A DNA stretch of 64,000 nt from Paralvinella palmiformis. Lineage: Eukaryota; Annelida; Polychaeta; Terebellida; Alvinellidae. Under the pieces are notes generated by a model, which did no database searches, had not been told where the DNA came from, and saw only the letters and a list, made by a program, of their open reading frames with translations. Location: assembly GCA_025642065.1 (NCBI GenBank), contig JAODUP010000223.1, positions 62,001-126,000 on the forward strand. The letters run 5' to 3'. Numbering within the stretch: position 1 is the first letter of the stretch; every line of letters begins with the position of its first letter. The position numbers were made by a program, and so were the translations under genes. Positions 1-14,599 of the stretch are shown piece by piece.

Positions 1-1353
1 TGAAATAACGGTATCAAGATATTCATTAGTTTGACTGTGATCACCACATTTTAATAAATCGATATTCATATCACCCACCAATACATATAGATCTAGCGCT
101 TGTTTTCGTGCTGGATAATGTCCATAATATCTTGCATGATGCGAGAAAAAAACGTCAAGATCAGCATGGAGCCTACTGTTTGGTTTATAGATACGAAGTG
201 TCTAACACTTATTATTATATTTATTATATTTGTTATTTAGATAAAAACTGATTGGAAAATATGTGGAATAAATACACTGATATCGTCTCTAAGTTTATAT
301 ATCAGATTATCTTATATAAAATTAAGATACCTACACCATCTCTGAGCTCGTCCTCTCGGTGTCGTGAAATAATATTGTGACATCCAGTTAATCGAACACG
401 TGCATCATTTTTGCACTGATGACAGTCACTGATGCCTATGACATCAAAAAAGTAGGACAGCCTAAATTGCAAATGAGCTCATGAAATGAATCCCAATTGG
501 CGGAGAGACCCCGGAAATTTAAATGGAATAGAGATCTAGCTACGGTCAAGATGTTGACACTCGGGAGAACACTCTCTTGATATAGCACACAGCTAGTACG
601 TTCTGTTTGTCGCTATCCCGCAACATGCGTAAGAGTTCTAGGCTCATGTCATAGCCATCGTCTTAATGAAAATTTACACTTTGTCCGTTCCTCACTCGGT
701 AGGTATAGATAAGGTAGCTCGCGGTACTGACATCTGGCATGGTCATCATGACCTCCTAAATACCTGCTGTAACATCAGACAGTGAGTTGACAATTACCGT
801 GAACTCTTTCAACTCACTACCGGAGTCCTTGATTGTTCCACTCCGAGCCACTTCTACCTGGAAATCCTCATCCGCCGTTTCTGGATCAAGCAAACGAGGT
901 TCTAGCAACTCCGTTTACACTTTACAAATAGTATCCCATTGTTTAAGCGGGCCTTATTGATAAAGTCTATTCACTTGGCTTTGTATGTGTTTACAGTGAA
1001 CTGGTTCCGTTCGGTCATGGACGGTGGCGTTTGCCTGAAAACTCCATGACGAGTACCTCGCAGCCGGTTACCGTGCCTCAGGATCAAATCCACTTCACTG
1101 GCTATTGGGATATCCGTCGTGTCATCAAACTTAAGTTTTATGGGATGTTGCGTTAGGTGTCCGATTTCATGACGAAGTCGATCTGTGACAATTTCAATGC
1201 GTCACATTTTAGTGCGTAGTTCTCCAGTCTATCTAGCATCGTCTCGGTGTTGGCTTCAATTGAGTTCAGTTTTTCCCAGGCAGCAGCTGGAAATCCGTCG
1301 GGACAACCCTTTTTGTCTTTACCCATTGTTAACGTGTGTGCACAATTGAACAA
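1..1353 (-). mobile_element. LINE (non-LTR retrotransposon) fragment: ORF1-like start and EEP endonuclease, RT lies outside the window
   Basis: Read on the minus strand, 1320 to 1153 encodes a short ORF1-like start (MGKDKKG, then a heptad-like LNSIEANTETMLDRL stretch). Further down, about 510 to 1, decayed reading frames match an exonuclease/endonuclease/phosphatase domain: FDVIGIS, then ISRHRED...GVGI, then the conserved strand GDMNIDLLKCGDHSQTNEYL. Frameshifts and stops interrupt it. The order ORF1 then endonuclease fits a CR1/L2-type LINE whose reverse transcriptase would continue beyond position 1. Family assignment is from motif memory, not a search. Confidence 0.72.
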
Positions 1354-2269
1354 TTAAGTTAATATGCTGGTCAATAATGAAGTTAAACCAAATGTGCACA
1401 GGCCACAGAAGAACAATACGAGAGCAGTTTTTTTTAAAGTCCTACTTGGCAAATACCTGTTAATATGTCTAATATTGGTGTTGACTAAAAATGTCTAAAT
1501 GTTGAAGAAAAGCTCAGACATATTTATATATTAACTGATCTAAAAGACCAAATGTATGTGATTATTTTACTGATCAATCAGGATACCGAATGATTACGTT
1601 ACGTCTCCATCAATAAACCCGGTTATTTACTTTCAGATTAGAAACCTGATCTAGTTATTAATGTTATATCAATTGATTAATGGAAATAGCCTTCTTTCTT
1701 CTTATCAACTATATATTCTTGACGTTAGATTAATATAATTACTTCTCCGTGGCTGCTATGATCATACTTTTTGAAAGTTATACAAATTATAACCGTTAAT
1801 TAAAATATCATAAACATTGAATGGTTCGAGCTGTAAAGAACTAATACACTGCACAGATCCACGTTTCAGACCAGAGATATAATTCAGTATCCATATTATG
1901 TAGATACAAGTGCAATGAATGAAAGAACCAATCTCTCTCTCTCTCTCTCTCTCGTCCAGCAGAATAACTAACATGTAATGATAGGCTTGTAGAAATTCTC
2001 TGGCTGTTAGAGAACTAACAATTATAAAGATACCTCCACAAATTGTAGAGAAATAATACAAAACTTTCTTCGATATAGAAACAAAAATCTGTTATATTTG
2101 AAATCGTCAGTTATACGATATCATTGTAAAGATCTGATTCACTACATCATGTCTTGAACATACGAAGATCATAGTAAAAAAAACAACGTTGTACGGGTAT
2201 AATAATTTGTAGATATTATGAGTACTTGTGTGTGTGTATTAACATGTTATTTGCAACATCCTCTCTCTT

Positions 2270-2302
<33 letters not shown>

Positions 2303-4196
2303 GGATGAAAATAAACATCAGATAACAATAACCTATTTGTTTTAGAAAATTAATTTATCAATTTTCCAAAGTCATGAGTTATTTATTAAATTGTATGTGA
2401 ATCGAGCCTGGTATTAGACCGATACATCATAACTATTAAATACAGTTCTTGTTTAATTCAAACATAAAAGAATCTCTTTTAAATCATAATTTATTATTAG
2501 GAAGCTTTTAAAGGGACGAATCGATTTTTGGTGCTTCAAGAATATGAATTTTACAGAAATTATGAAACAAACAAACAATATGATGAAAAAAATTACAATA
2601 ATGATACACTGTTAAAAAAAAAATATTATGAACACAGGTGAATATTTGTTTTTAATCTGACTAACATAATGATAATTGAATTCAATGTTACAGTGAACAG
2701 ATATCAATTCTGACAACATACAAATGCTAAAAGAACGAACATGGCTTTTTAAAAACAAAACGAATACATTTTACTATCGTGTTACAAAATGAATGAAAAT
2801 AAAATATGTTTACATAGACATGTTAGGTGTTTGTCTATTATAAATCTAATGCAGCAAGTTTTACACTGCTAGATACATGAAAATAAGGGAATTATTATTA
2901 CAAAACCAAACTGATAATTTAAACAATTACCAGTAATATGAAAACAGAAAGAAAAAAAGTTCTCTACAAGAAACTCTTCTCTTGAAATAATTCTTCTTTG
3001 TCACAATTTAAAATAACTATCATCATGTTTGAGAAGTCAACTATTTTTTTATTTAATACAACAGTCAACTTATGCTAATGCTTCATATTGAAGTCATACC
3101 TAAACATTTGGCTTCTGGTGACTGACTAAAACAAAATAACTGTAAGACATCTTCGTATAAGAAACCAGTCACCAAAAAATTAAAACAACTAAATATCTAG
3201 ACACATTAACATTACAACTTTATAAAAAATAACTGAGAAAGAAGGCAGACATGCAACAATATAAGGCCTGAAGTGTGCATTATTCGCTGTTATTCACTGA
3301 TTATAATATTACTTTATATATATCACTTCAGTTAATGTGGTAATGGATGTACTGGCTGTACAGTTCCATTCTTATACACCGTGAATTGCAGGTTAGCTGT
3401 ACATTGCATACATTTTGGATGCTAATCCAGGTTAATAGCATGGAAATTGGTGAAGCCCATTACACATACAGACATACATATGTACAAGCACACAAATATA
3501 TATATATACAACTATGAATGAAAAATATATTTCATTTGAGTAAATTCTCTATTTCTGTACAGACCATGTATCACATAGCAAGTCTTCTGCAAGAATTTCA
3601 AATGCAAAAGCTCACATCTTTGCAAACATGCAACGCATTATGGTTTTATCTTTGGTTAGCAAGACATACCCATCATCATGCTAAATGACAGCATGCCACC
3701 ATATCATGCTATCTGCTAACAATGTATTAACCAAAGGACTGTCACAGGCTGTAATGCACATACATTCATGCAAGTTATCTATGTATATAGTTACATGTAT
3801 ACCTGAAATATATATATATATATGTGTGTAAGTTTAGAAGTTATGTATACATCTATGTAAATAAATGAAGTTTGTGTATGTTAATACAAATTACATAAAG
3901 TAAGTGGCATCCCCATCACAAAACTCTCAAATAGGTCAGAATTCTAATATTATTACAGTCTTTCTGAATGATCGATTGATTATTGATACAGTTCAAAGAC
4001 AAAGCAGTACTGCAAATTACCTAAAAATCTTACAATCCATATGATTACAGCCTACACTATCTGTCTGCACCATTCGGAAGAACTTTCCTGTATTATAAAG
4101 TAATCACATTTTCCAAACATTCAGCTAGGCACATTCATAACAATGCTATATATGCGCAGTGAATATATGCGCTAGAGAACTGCGAAGCAAGTGACG
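1354..4196. other. 3' flank and probable 3' UTR of the FAM219 gene; no separate gene seen
   Basis: This AT-rich stretch has no convincing exon. It holds CT/TA microsatellites at about 1935-1954 and 2263-2302 and short TA runs near 3497 and 3810. The part nearest 4196 is probably the FAM219 3' UTR; a minus-strand AATAAA lies at 3048-3053, but which polyadenylation signal is used cannot be told from sequence alone. Confidence 0.5.
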
Positions 4197-4745
4197 TTAC
4201 TGAATGCTACAGGTGGTTGAAGATAATCCGGATAATATTGTTGATGAAGGACAGCACACGCAACGCTCATTCAGTGGACGTGGTGGTATCAAATCCAGAT
4301 CCTCATCATCTGGCACCAGATCCAGATTGTATCCATCTTTTATCAGCTGCTGGGTGATCTCCATGTGAGCTTCATGTGATAAATCAGGCACAGCAAACTC
4401 ATCTTCACTGAAATTGGACAAATGCGACATCATACATTCTACAAATTGCAGGTTATAGCAGTAAATGTTACTGATGTTTATATTTGTTCATGTAACATGA
4501 ACTCTCAGATTAAGAAACAAAATAAAGATTTTGTCAGACACACAACATCTGGACAGTAAACACAATCAGATAGGAAACTCAATATTGAACATTACTGTAT
4601 TGTGAGACTGTTTGTTAAAACTGTTTGTGATAGTTATCCTTTATATGGCAGTTCATATTTGACCAGCATCCTACTGCACGCAGTTGTAGCACATTCTAAA
4701 TGTCTAATATAAAAGACTGATCCAAATATATGACCACACAGTATG

Positions 4746-4786
<41 letters not shown>

Positions 4787-6596
4787 AGACATCTATTATC
4801 CACTTCACAGAGTCAGCTAGATGTGTACCCTTAACTGAGTTTGATACAATATTTTTAGTAGTTTTTTTTTGACAAATTATTAAAATGTTTTGTATTTGAG
4901 ACACATGTGTAGGACCAAGTACAAACACTGAATGATGCTACAATGTGGCATATCAACCAACTACCGTATATACCCCAAAATCGACGCCAAAATCAAGTGC
5001 GTCTTATACGCGGATCATACTAAAAGGGAACTTAATATTTGACATAATTTAGGGGGAAATACAATAATATTGTTTATCAGAATTAATAATGAATACATGA
5101 ACAATAAATAAATTTATTAGGTGTATTTTCTTTGTTGTCTTTCAAATCCAAACTTAATCATGATATAACCACCATCATTATTTAATCTGATGTTCTAATT
5201 AGTGATGTCATCACAAAAACTTGTCATTACTATCAAGATATGGGAGCATATGTAATTGAATGAAACAGTAAATGAGGCCAAACAAAGAATGACGATATAG
5301 AAACCACAACAAAGGGAAAAGATTACAACAAACAATGTGTTAATTATTACCAAAGTTGGCACATGGGAACTACTTCAAACAGCATTATGGCAATGACACA
5401 CAGCAGCAGGTAACCTGAAGAAGCCATCGTCGTTACCTATCATCACACAGTGGGTCATCATTACCAAATCATTCAAGAATATTAGCAATGATTTAGATGA
5501 CACGGAAGATGATGTATTATGGGCTGAACAGTATGACAAATCTGACACTAACTCCAAGGAAGAAGGCGACGACATGTATGATGAAATGGTGACACACAAA
5601 CAGATACAACGGATGTTCAGTGAAGAATGATGATGAATTTTGGGGTTTTGAGTCAATATTGCCAAGTTTAGTGCGTCGTATAGGCGAGTTTGACTCAAGG
5701 GGAGCGTACTGGTCCTAAAAAGGTGCATCTTATACACAAGTATATACAATATGTATTACAACTTGCTTTTAGTGTAGGGCCTGTAGGCAGTCATTTATTG
5801 ATGTACATTTACATAAATATACACAATATTAGTTTTATAATAGTATTAATACTGAAAGGAAATGTTAAAAAATACGTTTTAAAAATGTCATTCAAACAAA
5901 TATTAAACATATTATATACGTGAGAGAGTGAGTGGTTTGTTTAGATTTTAAACATGTTATATATTTTAGATAATTCAAAGGTTATGTTGATATCAGACAT
6001 GGGGTCAATTCCAATTACTGAATTGGACTTGATTATTTAAAAAAAGAATTAGAATTGAGAAATTTTGAATTGGAATTGAGAAAATGGTCTGGATACCATG
6101 GACTCGCCCCCACTGTGACACCACTAAATAGCATACCTGTAATCTATATAGAGATATTGCTATTTAGGAATTAATTAATTTTATCATCTCAACGGGAATG
6201 CCAATCTGGAGCCAAAGATTGCAGCTGCTCTCCTCAAACTGTGACTACTATAGCCTGTCCTCAGACCTAACTGTTTAATAACCATTTGAGAGATTTTGTA
6301 AACTTACCATATGTCATTGGTTTAGTACCCAGCAGGGTTGTGAAAGTAAATACAGGGTATGACCCTGCTGGTTTCGTTTCAAGGCTCCTACTGGACAGTG
6401 GAATATAAACACATCTTTGATGATTAGAAAATATACTCTTACATGGGGATGCACCCAAGACTATGATCCACCACGTGATATAATACCTTTTTAGCTAAAA
6501 GCGCCTTGTGGTTAAGCTTGCACTAATTTTACCATATTAACACTTACATGTGCTGTTACCAATATACTAGAACCAAACTGATCCAGAACTTTGGTT

Positions 6597-6630
<34 letters not shown>

Positions 6631-7468
6631 TGACTGTGACATCGTACATGTGCATTTAACCAATTAAAATGGTCTGGATACCTTGGGCTCCACTCACAAC
6701 ACTGTGACACCACCACATAGCATGCCTGTAATCTATATAGAGATATTGCTATTTAGGAATGTACCCCCTTCAATGTTTAGAACAGGCAAAAAAAAATTAA
6801 ATCCACAAATTAATTTACCATTTAATTTTTTAATTCCTACTTGGAACATAAACTACTTTTTATTGGAAGAAGTTACTCGGAATATCTACTCATGGTAAAA
6901 AATATTAGGCAAAAAATAGTCGGAAAATTTTGGAATTGGAAAATTTGAGGTGGAATTGACCCCATATCTAGTTGATAGTACCATAATATTGTATTGTTTT
7001 TAGTATCATTTATGGTTAAAAATAAAACACATCGTGGTTGTAACCTACTTTATCTTGAGAGGTCATCCTGCTATTTTTGGTGTTATGTAATTAGAATCAA
7101 ATGGGAGCTTGTAGGGCTATTAATTTAATTGTAAACAATGATGAGAGGACTTAATTTTGCTCTAATCTAATGTTGAAAAATATGTGGTCTTCTAAGAACT
7201 ATTTTCAATGATTTAGATATCAAAACCCTGAGTACTTTTATTAAATCCATGAATAGATTTTCTAAAGAACTTTTTAGGAAAAGAGTGTATTTGGATAGAC
7301 CAAGAATAAAAGATTGGAAAGTAAATGATCACAGGTGAGAATGGTCTGAATTTGGATTATTTTGTAAACAAATGTACATGTAAACAAATGGGTTTTAAAT
7401 GTTTTAGTTTAGATAAAGGATTTGTTTAAGCTATACATTCTCCTGTGACAATAACAGAAACCATGTCA

Positions 7469-7503
<35 letters not shown>

Positions 7504-9774
7504 CTGAGTTATAAACACATATTATCATCTCTCTCTCTCTCTTCCAGATAACTTCATTCAATGATGGAGTAACAGATAAACCAATCACGAGAGAGTTTAA
7601 TTTAGTTTGAAAATGTTGAGATGACACAAGTTTTTGTGCTACTTCTTGTTATTAAAATGGCATTAATATGCTGAAAGTACAAAATGACAAAATCTCTTGT
7701 TTATGTCGGCTTAGGTATCATAATTACAAAATGATTAATTAAGCTCAGTTCATAAACACTGATAAATGTAACTGACTTTTGGGTGACTATGTGATATAGA
7801 AGTAAATATTAAGTTTATAAAAATAAGGCACCAGGTTAAAGATGATCAGTAATAAAATATTAGACATGTTTATGTTACAGGGATAAAAATCACTTTTGGA
7901 AACAGAAACACCCGAAAGGCACAGCAAAGTGAGCCAAAAGCAGCTATGGGGAGGAGTTTTAGCCCCCAAGAAAAAATGGGTTTTGTGCATTTCTAGGACA
8001 ATCTGAGTTTACTTCAAGAAACTAAACTGGAAAATTATAATTCCCTGATGTTATCAAAAAGAGAGTGGTTTTAAACCTACCTGGACTGTGAAGTTTTTAA
8101 AATATGTGATCTCTTCAAAATACTAAAAATTATGACTCATCTCCTTCAGATTAAAATAAAACCATGTCAATGAGAGTAAAACCCAGATATATTTGTCTTT
8201 ATGCTGATTATCAATATGATTATAAGCTATAATTGTGTCATCTATGTCTCACCTATCATCTGATAACATAACCAAAGGCTGCATGTCAGAGGCAGATATC
8301 ACAGCATCTCCTTTATTAGGCACAGATAATCTGAAATAGTTTTGTCAATAGATATTCACTGTTTATGCATTAAGAAAAGAGTTTATTTCCATTACGATTA
8401 TATTTCAAACATGCATGCTTTGTATATATACCTTAAAGATAGGAGAATGTTTAAATTCAGGAAATGTAAACTAACGTGGAGATTAAAGGGTCATAGACAC
8501 AACGTGTACATTTCCATCAAACAAAATCACATTAAAACCAAACATGTTCCACAACAATGGCTCAATTTCAATCGTTACTAAAAGCTCCCTCAAGTTAGCT
8601 AAATTTAATATGAATTCCACATTTAGAACAAAGTTTACGCTGACCTTTGGATGTGAGATTTTTAACATTATGAAGGACGTGTTACCTGTTTCTTGAAAGA
8701 ATACCCTTTCTGAATGGCTGCTCTATGGTGACGTGCTGCCTCCGGCAAGCTTCGTGTTGCTTCTCTAAAATGTATAAAAACAATACGATTAGTTGATTAC
8801 TTTTTTGTAATATAAATTAACCAAAATTTTTTTTTTTTACTAGACTAGTAGGGATTCTAGTAACAAACGTATAATACTGACTCAGCTCAGATCATCAAAT
8901 GTAAGTTTATACAATATCTGAAACTGTTTGTGTCCGAGAGTTACATCAATATGATGGTGGAAGGTCCTCTACATCAACAATTAGACTATTAATTATCACA
9001 TCACAGGTGATATAGTAACATTCAAATCTAAACCTTTGTCGCCATAAAATTATTTTATTTAAGCACATTGTCTTCACATTGAATGTTTTCACCTTCCACA
9101 ACATGACCTTTTTGGTAATAACTTCATATTTATGATAACTATTTTTGAGAAAACACAAAATTGTATATACTGTATTTACTCCATATATTCTTCCATAGCC
9201 AAATATTTGATTTAAAATAGTCCCATATTTGTGTGTGTGTGTGTGTGAAATAATTTGCTGTATATGGACCTTGTGATTTGCTCATAATAGTAATTTATTA
9301 TGCTGGTATGAATCTGCGCATTAAATTTATGGTCAACTGGTCCTGTATGCAATCAACATTGACTTCTTATTAACCATGTGGTCTGCTCAGTTTAAACTTA
9401 AAGGATTATTTCATCTTCAATGTAGACAAATCCATGATGCAATACAAACTGACCAATTTTTCGACATACAACTGAAACATTTAAAATTAATTGTTTGCAG
9501 CTATGATGCTATATTTAGATTTAAGCTTAGATTAACAGCTATTGCATAATATTCAAATGTAAATAACTGGTTACAACTATGATACAATATAAACTGCAAC
9601 CAGCCATCTTAAGCTAATAGTAATATGGGGAAAAAAACATGTACTGGCTCATATGGGATATTATAAGGTATATTATAACACAAATATTTAGAATAAGATT
9701 AATTATCACATTACAGACATATTATTTGGGGCATCATTGTGCAGCCACTTTGAATGTGTTCTGCTTGTAATAGC

Positions 9775-9835
<61 letters not shown>

Positions 9836-12800
9836 ATTATTATTATTTGGGCATTATTCCAAAATATAAAAGACATTTTAAATATTTTAGTGAATTATCA
9901 CCATCTAAAGTGAAAAAAACCACATCAAAGACTTAAACACATTATCACTTCTGAATCTATGACCTCAATTTACATAACAGTAGACTATGACAGAAGACAT
10001 GTGATGGACTAGAGATTAAGAATGTTTATTAAACATCATACAATTACCGGTGTACAATTTCATAAAAGTCAAGTCAAAAGTACAATAATTATACTGAAGA
10101 AAATCTCTTGATAAAACATGAAATGAAAAAATAAACAAACAATACATATAAAAACAAACAAACAAACACATACACACATACTGGGCCCCTTTAATACATT
10201 TAAAACAAAGCCAATTAAAGGAACCAACTTTGATTAGAATCTCACTGTCAACAAATTTAAGATTATATCATAACATGATTAAGCAGTAATTACAAATGAT
10301 ATCATTCCGTATTTTTCCTTATCCAGTTGTAATATGTTATTATGATAATTCTGATAATATTAAATATAATAATTTATTTATAAATGCCAGCATTCATTAA
10401 TTATTCTATTATACTAACCCAGTTTTTTCTGCAGTAGAGAAGGCTTCTTCAGAGAAGTAATAGTGCTAGTTGTTGTTGAGGTGGGTGTAATTTTAGCTAC
10501 CTGGAAATAAAATAGGCAATATACTTTTATAAACTAACATAAAAAGTAACATCCTGTACAACATGTCAGCAGTGATGGCTTTACCTGTGTTATATCAAGT
10601 ACAGCCACAGACCATTAAAAGGTTTCTGAACAGATGATTAATAACATATAGAGCCTTTCCTTTAAAATAATGCCAAAAAGTACAAAAATAAGTTATATTT
10701 AATGCACTAACTTACCCGTACATACAAATATCTATTATACTGTTTTAATGGTAGGAGAAATTACTGAAATCCTGGACTTCGGGGTTTTTTCCTTGAAAGA
10801 CTTAAATCTGGCCTTTTTTCTGTAATAGTTAACCTTATCATCTACGTATAAAGTAACATTACATCAACACAACAAATATCAACATTAGTATAATAACAGA
10901 CATTAGACAGACTCACTTCACTATAAGTAGTATAATGTAGTGTCTAGAGTCCATTAAGTAGTGGATGGCATATTAATTATTATACGATTAAATCTCTGAG
11001 AGTAATATTGTTTTTATGTGATCTACCTAATGGTTCGTTAGTGATAGTAACTATACTGGTCATTACAATGTATAGCTAACATATAATTAACAAAATTAAA
11101 TTATAATTGGGAATTGTTTTAACGAGTGTTTGTACTAATAATCTAATATGCAATTAAGCTCCAATCAAATATAAACTTTTCTAATTTACATCACTGTTAC
11201 ATTGTATCAACACTTGGTGTTATTTTACACTGTTTGGTCAAAAGAAATAATATGCTACTCAGACTGATACATAGAGTTAATGAGGATGCTAAAGACAAAA
11301 TACTTTTCTTGCCTTTTCTATCAGAAGCCGATATCATTGAGTGTAATGGGAGATCTTTTCTGAATGTCTAAAGCTTATTTTGGATTTACATAAAGTGTTA
11401 TTGTTGAACAACAAATTTCTTCTGGACATCTTGTGTTGGAAGTTGCAACAAGCTAAATATTATCTGTGAATAATGCCAGGAATCCAACATTTATATAACT
11501 CAAGATACACATAATATAAGCTAGAGATATGGCTAACCAATACTTCTTAAACAATTATAAAAAATGCTGCTGTACTAAATAGGCTTAAATGTCTGTTGCT
11601 TGAAATATAAATAATCCAAGTGAAGGGGAAAAAACATTGTCAACATAGAGGTGGTGTGAAATCTACAAATATTCTGAAATGTGATTACTGTACACAAAGA
11701 AATTCATTAAGTGAAATGAGAAAGGTGCAATAAATCCTACTTATATATCTAGTAGTTGATATACAAATAAAAACTTGTGCCAGTCACATGATCTGGACGA
11801 CATTACTAATACACTAACATTAAACATGGTTTATATGACTGTAAACACAAGAAATATAAAGCTTCTCTTGCCACTGTGAGATGGTATAAATATCACAATT
11901 AGGAGACCCGGTAATTTTGTACTCTGATTAATTATCTCTTTAACTATCCAAAGAATGTGACATATTTATGGGTTGGTATTGCAATTGTATTGGTCTATTA
12001 CTTTATAAATTCATAAACTCAGTAATTATAGAGAGATGGTAATATTTTGGGTTCTGAAAAAAGCCATGAATGGTGAAGAACCTATGATGTGTAAGGAATA
12101 TAAATAAATTTATCTGTAAAAATATTGAATATTTAATGGCTTCGATCAAAATAATTGAAAGCCAAGAATCCCCCCCCCCCACAAATCTGCTTCCACTCTA
12201 TAATGGACCAAGCTATATCAGCACCAGACTATAAAATAATCTTAAATAAATGCATGCATTGAGATACTCACATCACCTCTAATATAGTAAGAAATTAATA
12301 CGTTTTATGACAAAATGTTCCTGCTCATCTTCAGACTCTGATTCCAATCAGTATCTGATAACAAAAAATAACAATAATTACAAAACTTCTATAGTACCAA
12401 TATTCTCAGTAGCACACCTAGTACAGGGGGTTGGGCAAATTCATAGTCTGGGTATGTATGATGCAAAGTTCATCAACAAATGATCAGATGGAAAGGAAAC
12501 TTAGGAAAGATAGGCAAATCTGAAAAGGTGAGTTTTCAAATGGTGACGGAAAGGAACTATGCTATTTGATGCCTTAACATGTTCAGAGAATGAATTCCAT
12601 AGAGTAGGGAGAGCAACTGAAAACGCACGAGTCCCAGCATGAGTTTTAACCTTGGGAATAGACAACAAGTGAAAACCAAATGAACGGAGCTCTATGGGCT
12701 TGGGTGTTAAAGAAAGCATGGAAAATAGATACGAAGGTCCATATTTATCTCTTTTTTTTAATTTTTACTTCATGTCCAAAATAGTTTATAACAATTCCAT

Positions 12801-14565
12801 CAATATCATCATACCACGTATGTCTAATATTTGTTACCCACTAGTGGCCATGAATCACTGATGTTGATTGATGTTTAATGTTTTACAGCCACTTTTGTGT
12901 ACATAGTAGGCTAAATTGGCCGAGCGACCTCCAAAGGTAATGTAGTGAAGTCAAAGATGAAACACCTCTCACATATGCCCACGCCGAGATTCGAACTTAG
13001 GTGGTAGTGATCTGTGGTCCAACGTGCTACCAACTAGACCACCAAGGCACCCCCCATGAATCACTGAATAACATTTGTAAGATGTGAATAATTTTAGTCT
13101 CATATTTGGTGAGAGTAAAATTATGATCTTTTTCTTTAAGAGAAGCAATAAGCTTTTCTAATTCCTTTCTGAAAGCTAATTTTTTCTTTCATTCTCTTCA
13201 AAACTTTTACTGTTGTACTTTATCTAAATCTTTTAACCTTGAATAAAGAGTATCAATAATCTTTTATTTAACTTTGGTCTCAATAAAAGCATACGATGCA
13301 TTTGGAGCACGTCTTACCCAAGAGTCAGTCATTGTCAGAATGTTTTCAGTTTTCATCTTCAAGGTTCCCACAGCCAAAGAAATATTATTTTCCAGTATAT
13401 AATTACAATTTTCCAGGACAAAGTATATAAGATTTAAAGGTAATAAATCAAGATATGTGCAAAAGAGCATATATTTAATCAATGTATGATCAATCATTGA
13501 CTTTTTATGATACAGCCTCCTCTTCACCCCTTCTAGCTGTTTGATCCACCCACTTTTATTTAAATTTTAACTAACATGGGATATCAAGACTGTATTTGTA
13601 CACTTATGTATCTTGTACAATCAACTTTTCTTCTACAGGCTTAATATTTATTCCCGACATTTATTTAACAGGCAATATTTTTTCAAGGACATTTCTGAAT
13701 TCTTTTAAATTCCAGGACCTGGAAAATGAATTTATTAATTTCAAGGTTTTCCAAAAGGCTTGGGAATCCTGATGTTATGTAATGAGGCTATTTTGGTGGC
13801 AATAGCCAATTCATCAATATTTTTTTGCATATCTGTTAAATAAATTTCTAAATCCTTTGATTACTTTAGTTGTAATTGTACATAATCATCCTCAAAACTT
13901 AACACTCAAATATTTTCGAGCATTGCATCACCAACTGGCAAGGCTTGGCCAAAAACGTCAAAGCCAAAAGTAATCAGAAGGCACAGGTCTTTCCCTTAGG
14001 CGTATAAAAATTTTATCACATTAATGTAAATCATTGTTCATAGACAGAGTTGTAAAACCAGATTCATCAGTATACTGGGCAAGAAAAATATTTTTTCCAT
14101 TCAGTTGCCCCAGGCAAGTAGATTGGAAGCACTTGCCTAACAAATGTTTTCACTTGCCCAATAAATTTTCACCTGATCCAAAGTTATCATTTCCTTTTAA
14201 ATCTGCTATATTTCACCTGCCTACATATAAACTAGTATTTGCAATAAAAATCGACAAATAGAGAAGCGTTTGATAAGAAATGCTTATTCAGGGAAGCCCA
14301 TTGCTTTCATGACCACGGAGGTAAAAATCTGGATTCAACTGTCCGATTTGAGTGTCCGGGTAGGCTGTCCCATGAAAAATAGGTAAGAAGGTGAGAGGGC
14401 TGTCTGAAACACATGGATATTGCAATGTCGCATATGCATACCTCATATATGGAATCTCGGTTTTAGGTGTAGCTGGTACTTACAGCCAACTTTGCATCAC
14501 ACATTTTAAGTATAGGTATGCACCAAGAAAAAGCGATTTGTTTAGTTGGTTTGCTCATCAGGCAT

Positions 14566-14599
<34 letters not shown>

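Noticed and set aside
4408..4433. MMSHLSNF as the start of the FAM219 last exon
   Set aside because: The upstream codons are intronic. Splicing at the CAG before 4407 joins in phase to give LSDDSEDEF, which fits the family; the earlier acceptor gives a stop.
4704..4928. ORF with a YIYIYI run
   Set aside because: Translation of a TA microsatellite; no other coding signal.
6267..6458. 63-codon minus ORF as an exon
   Set aside because: It lies inside the TIR element, with no family match and stops in the continuing frame.
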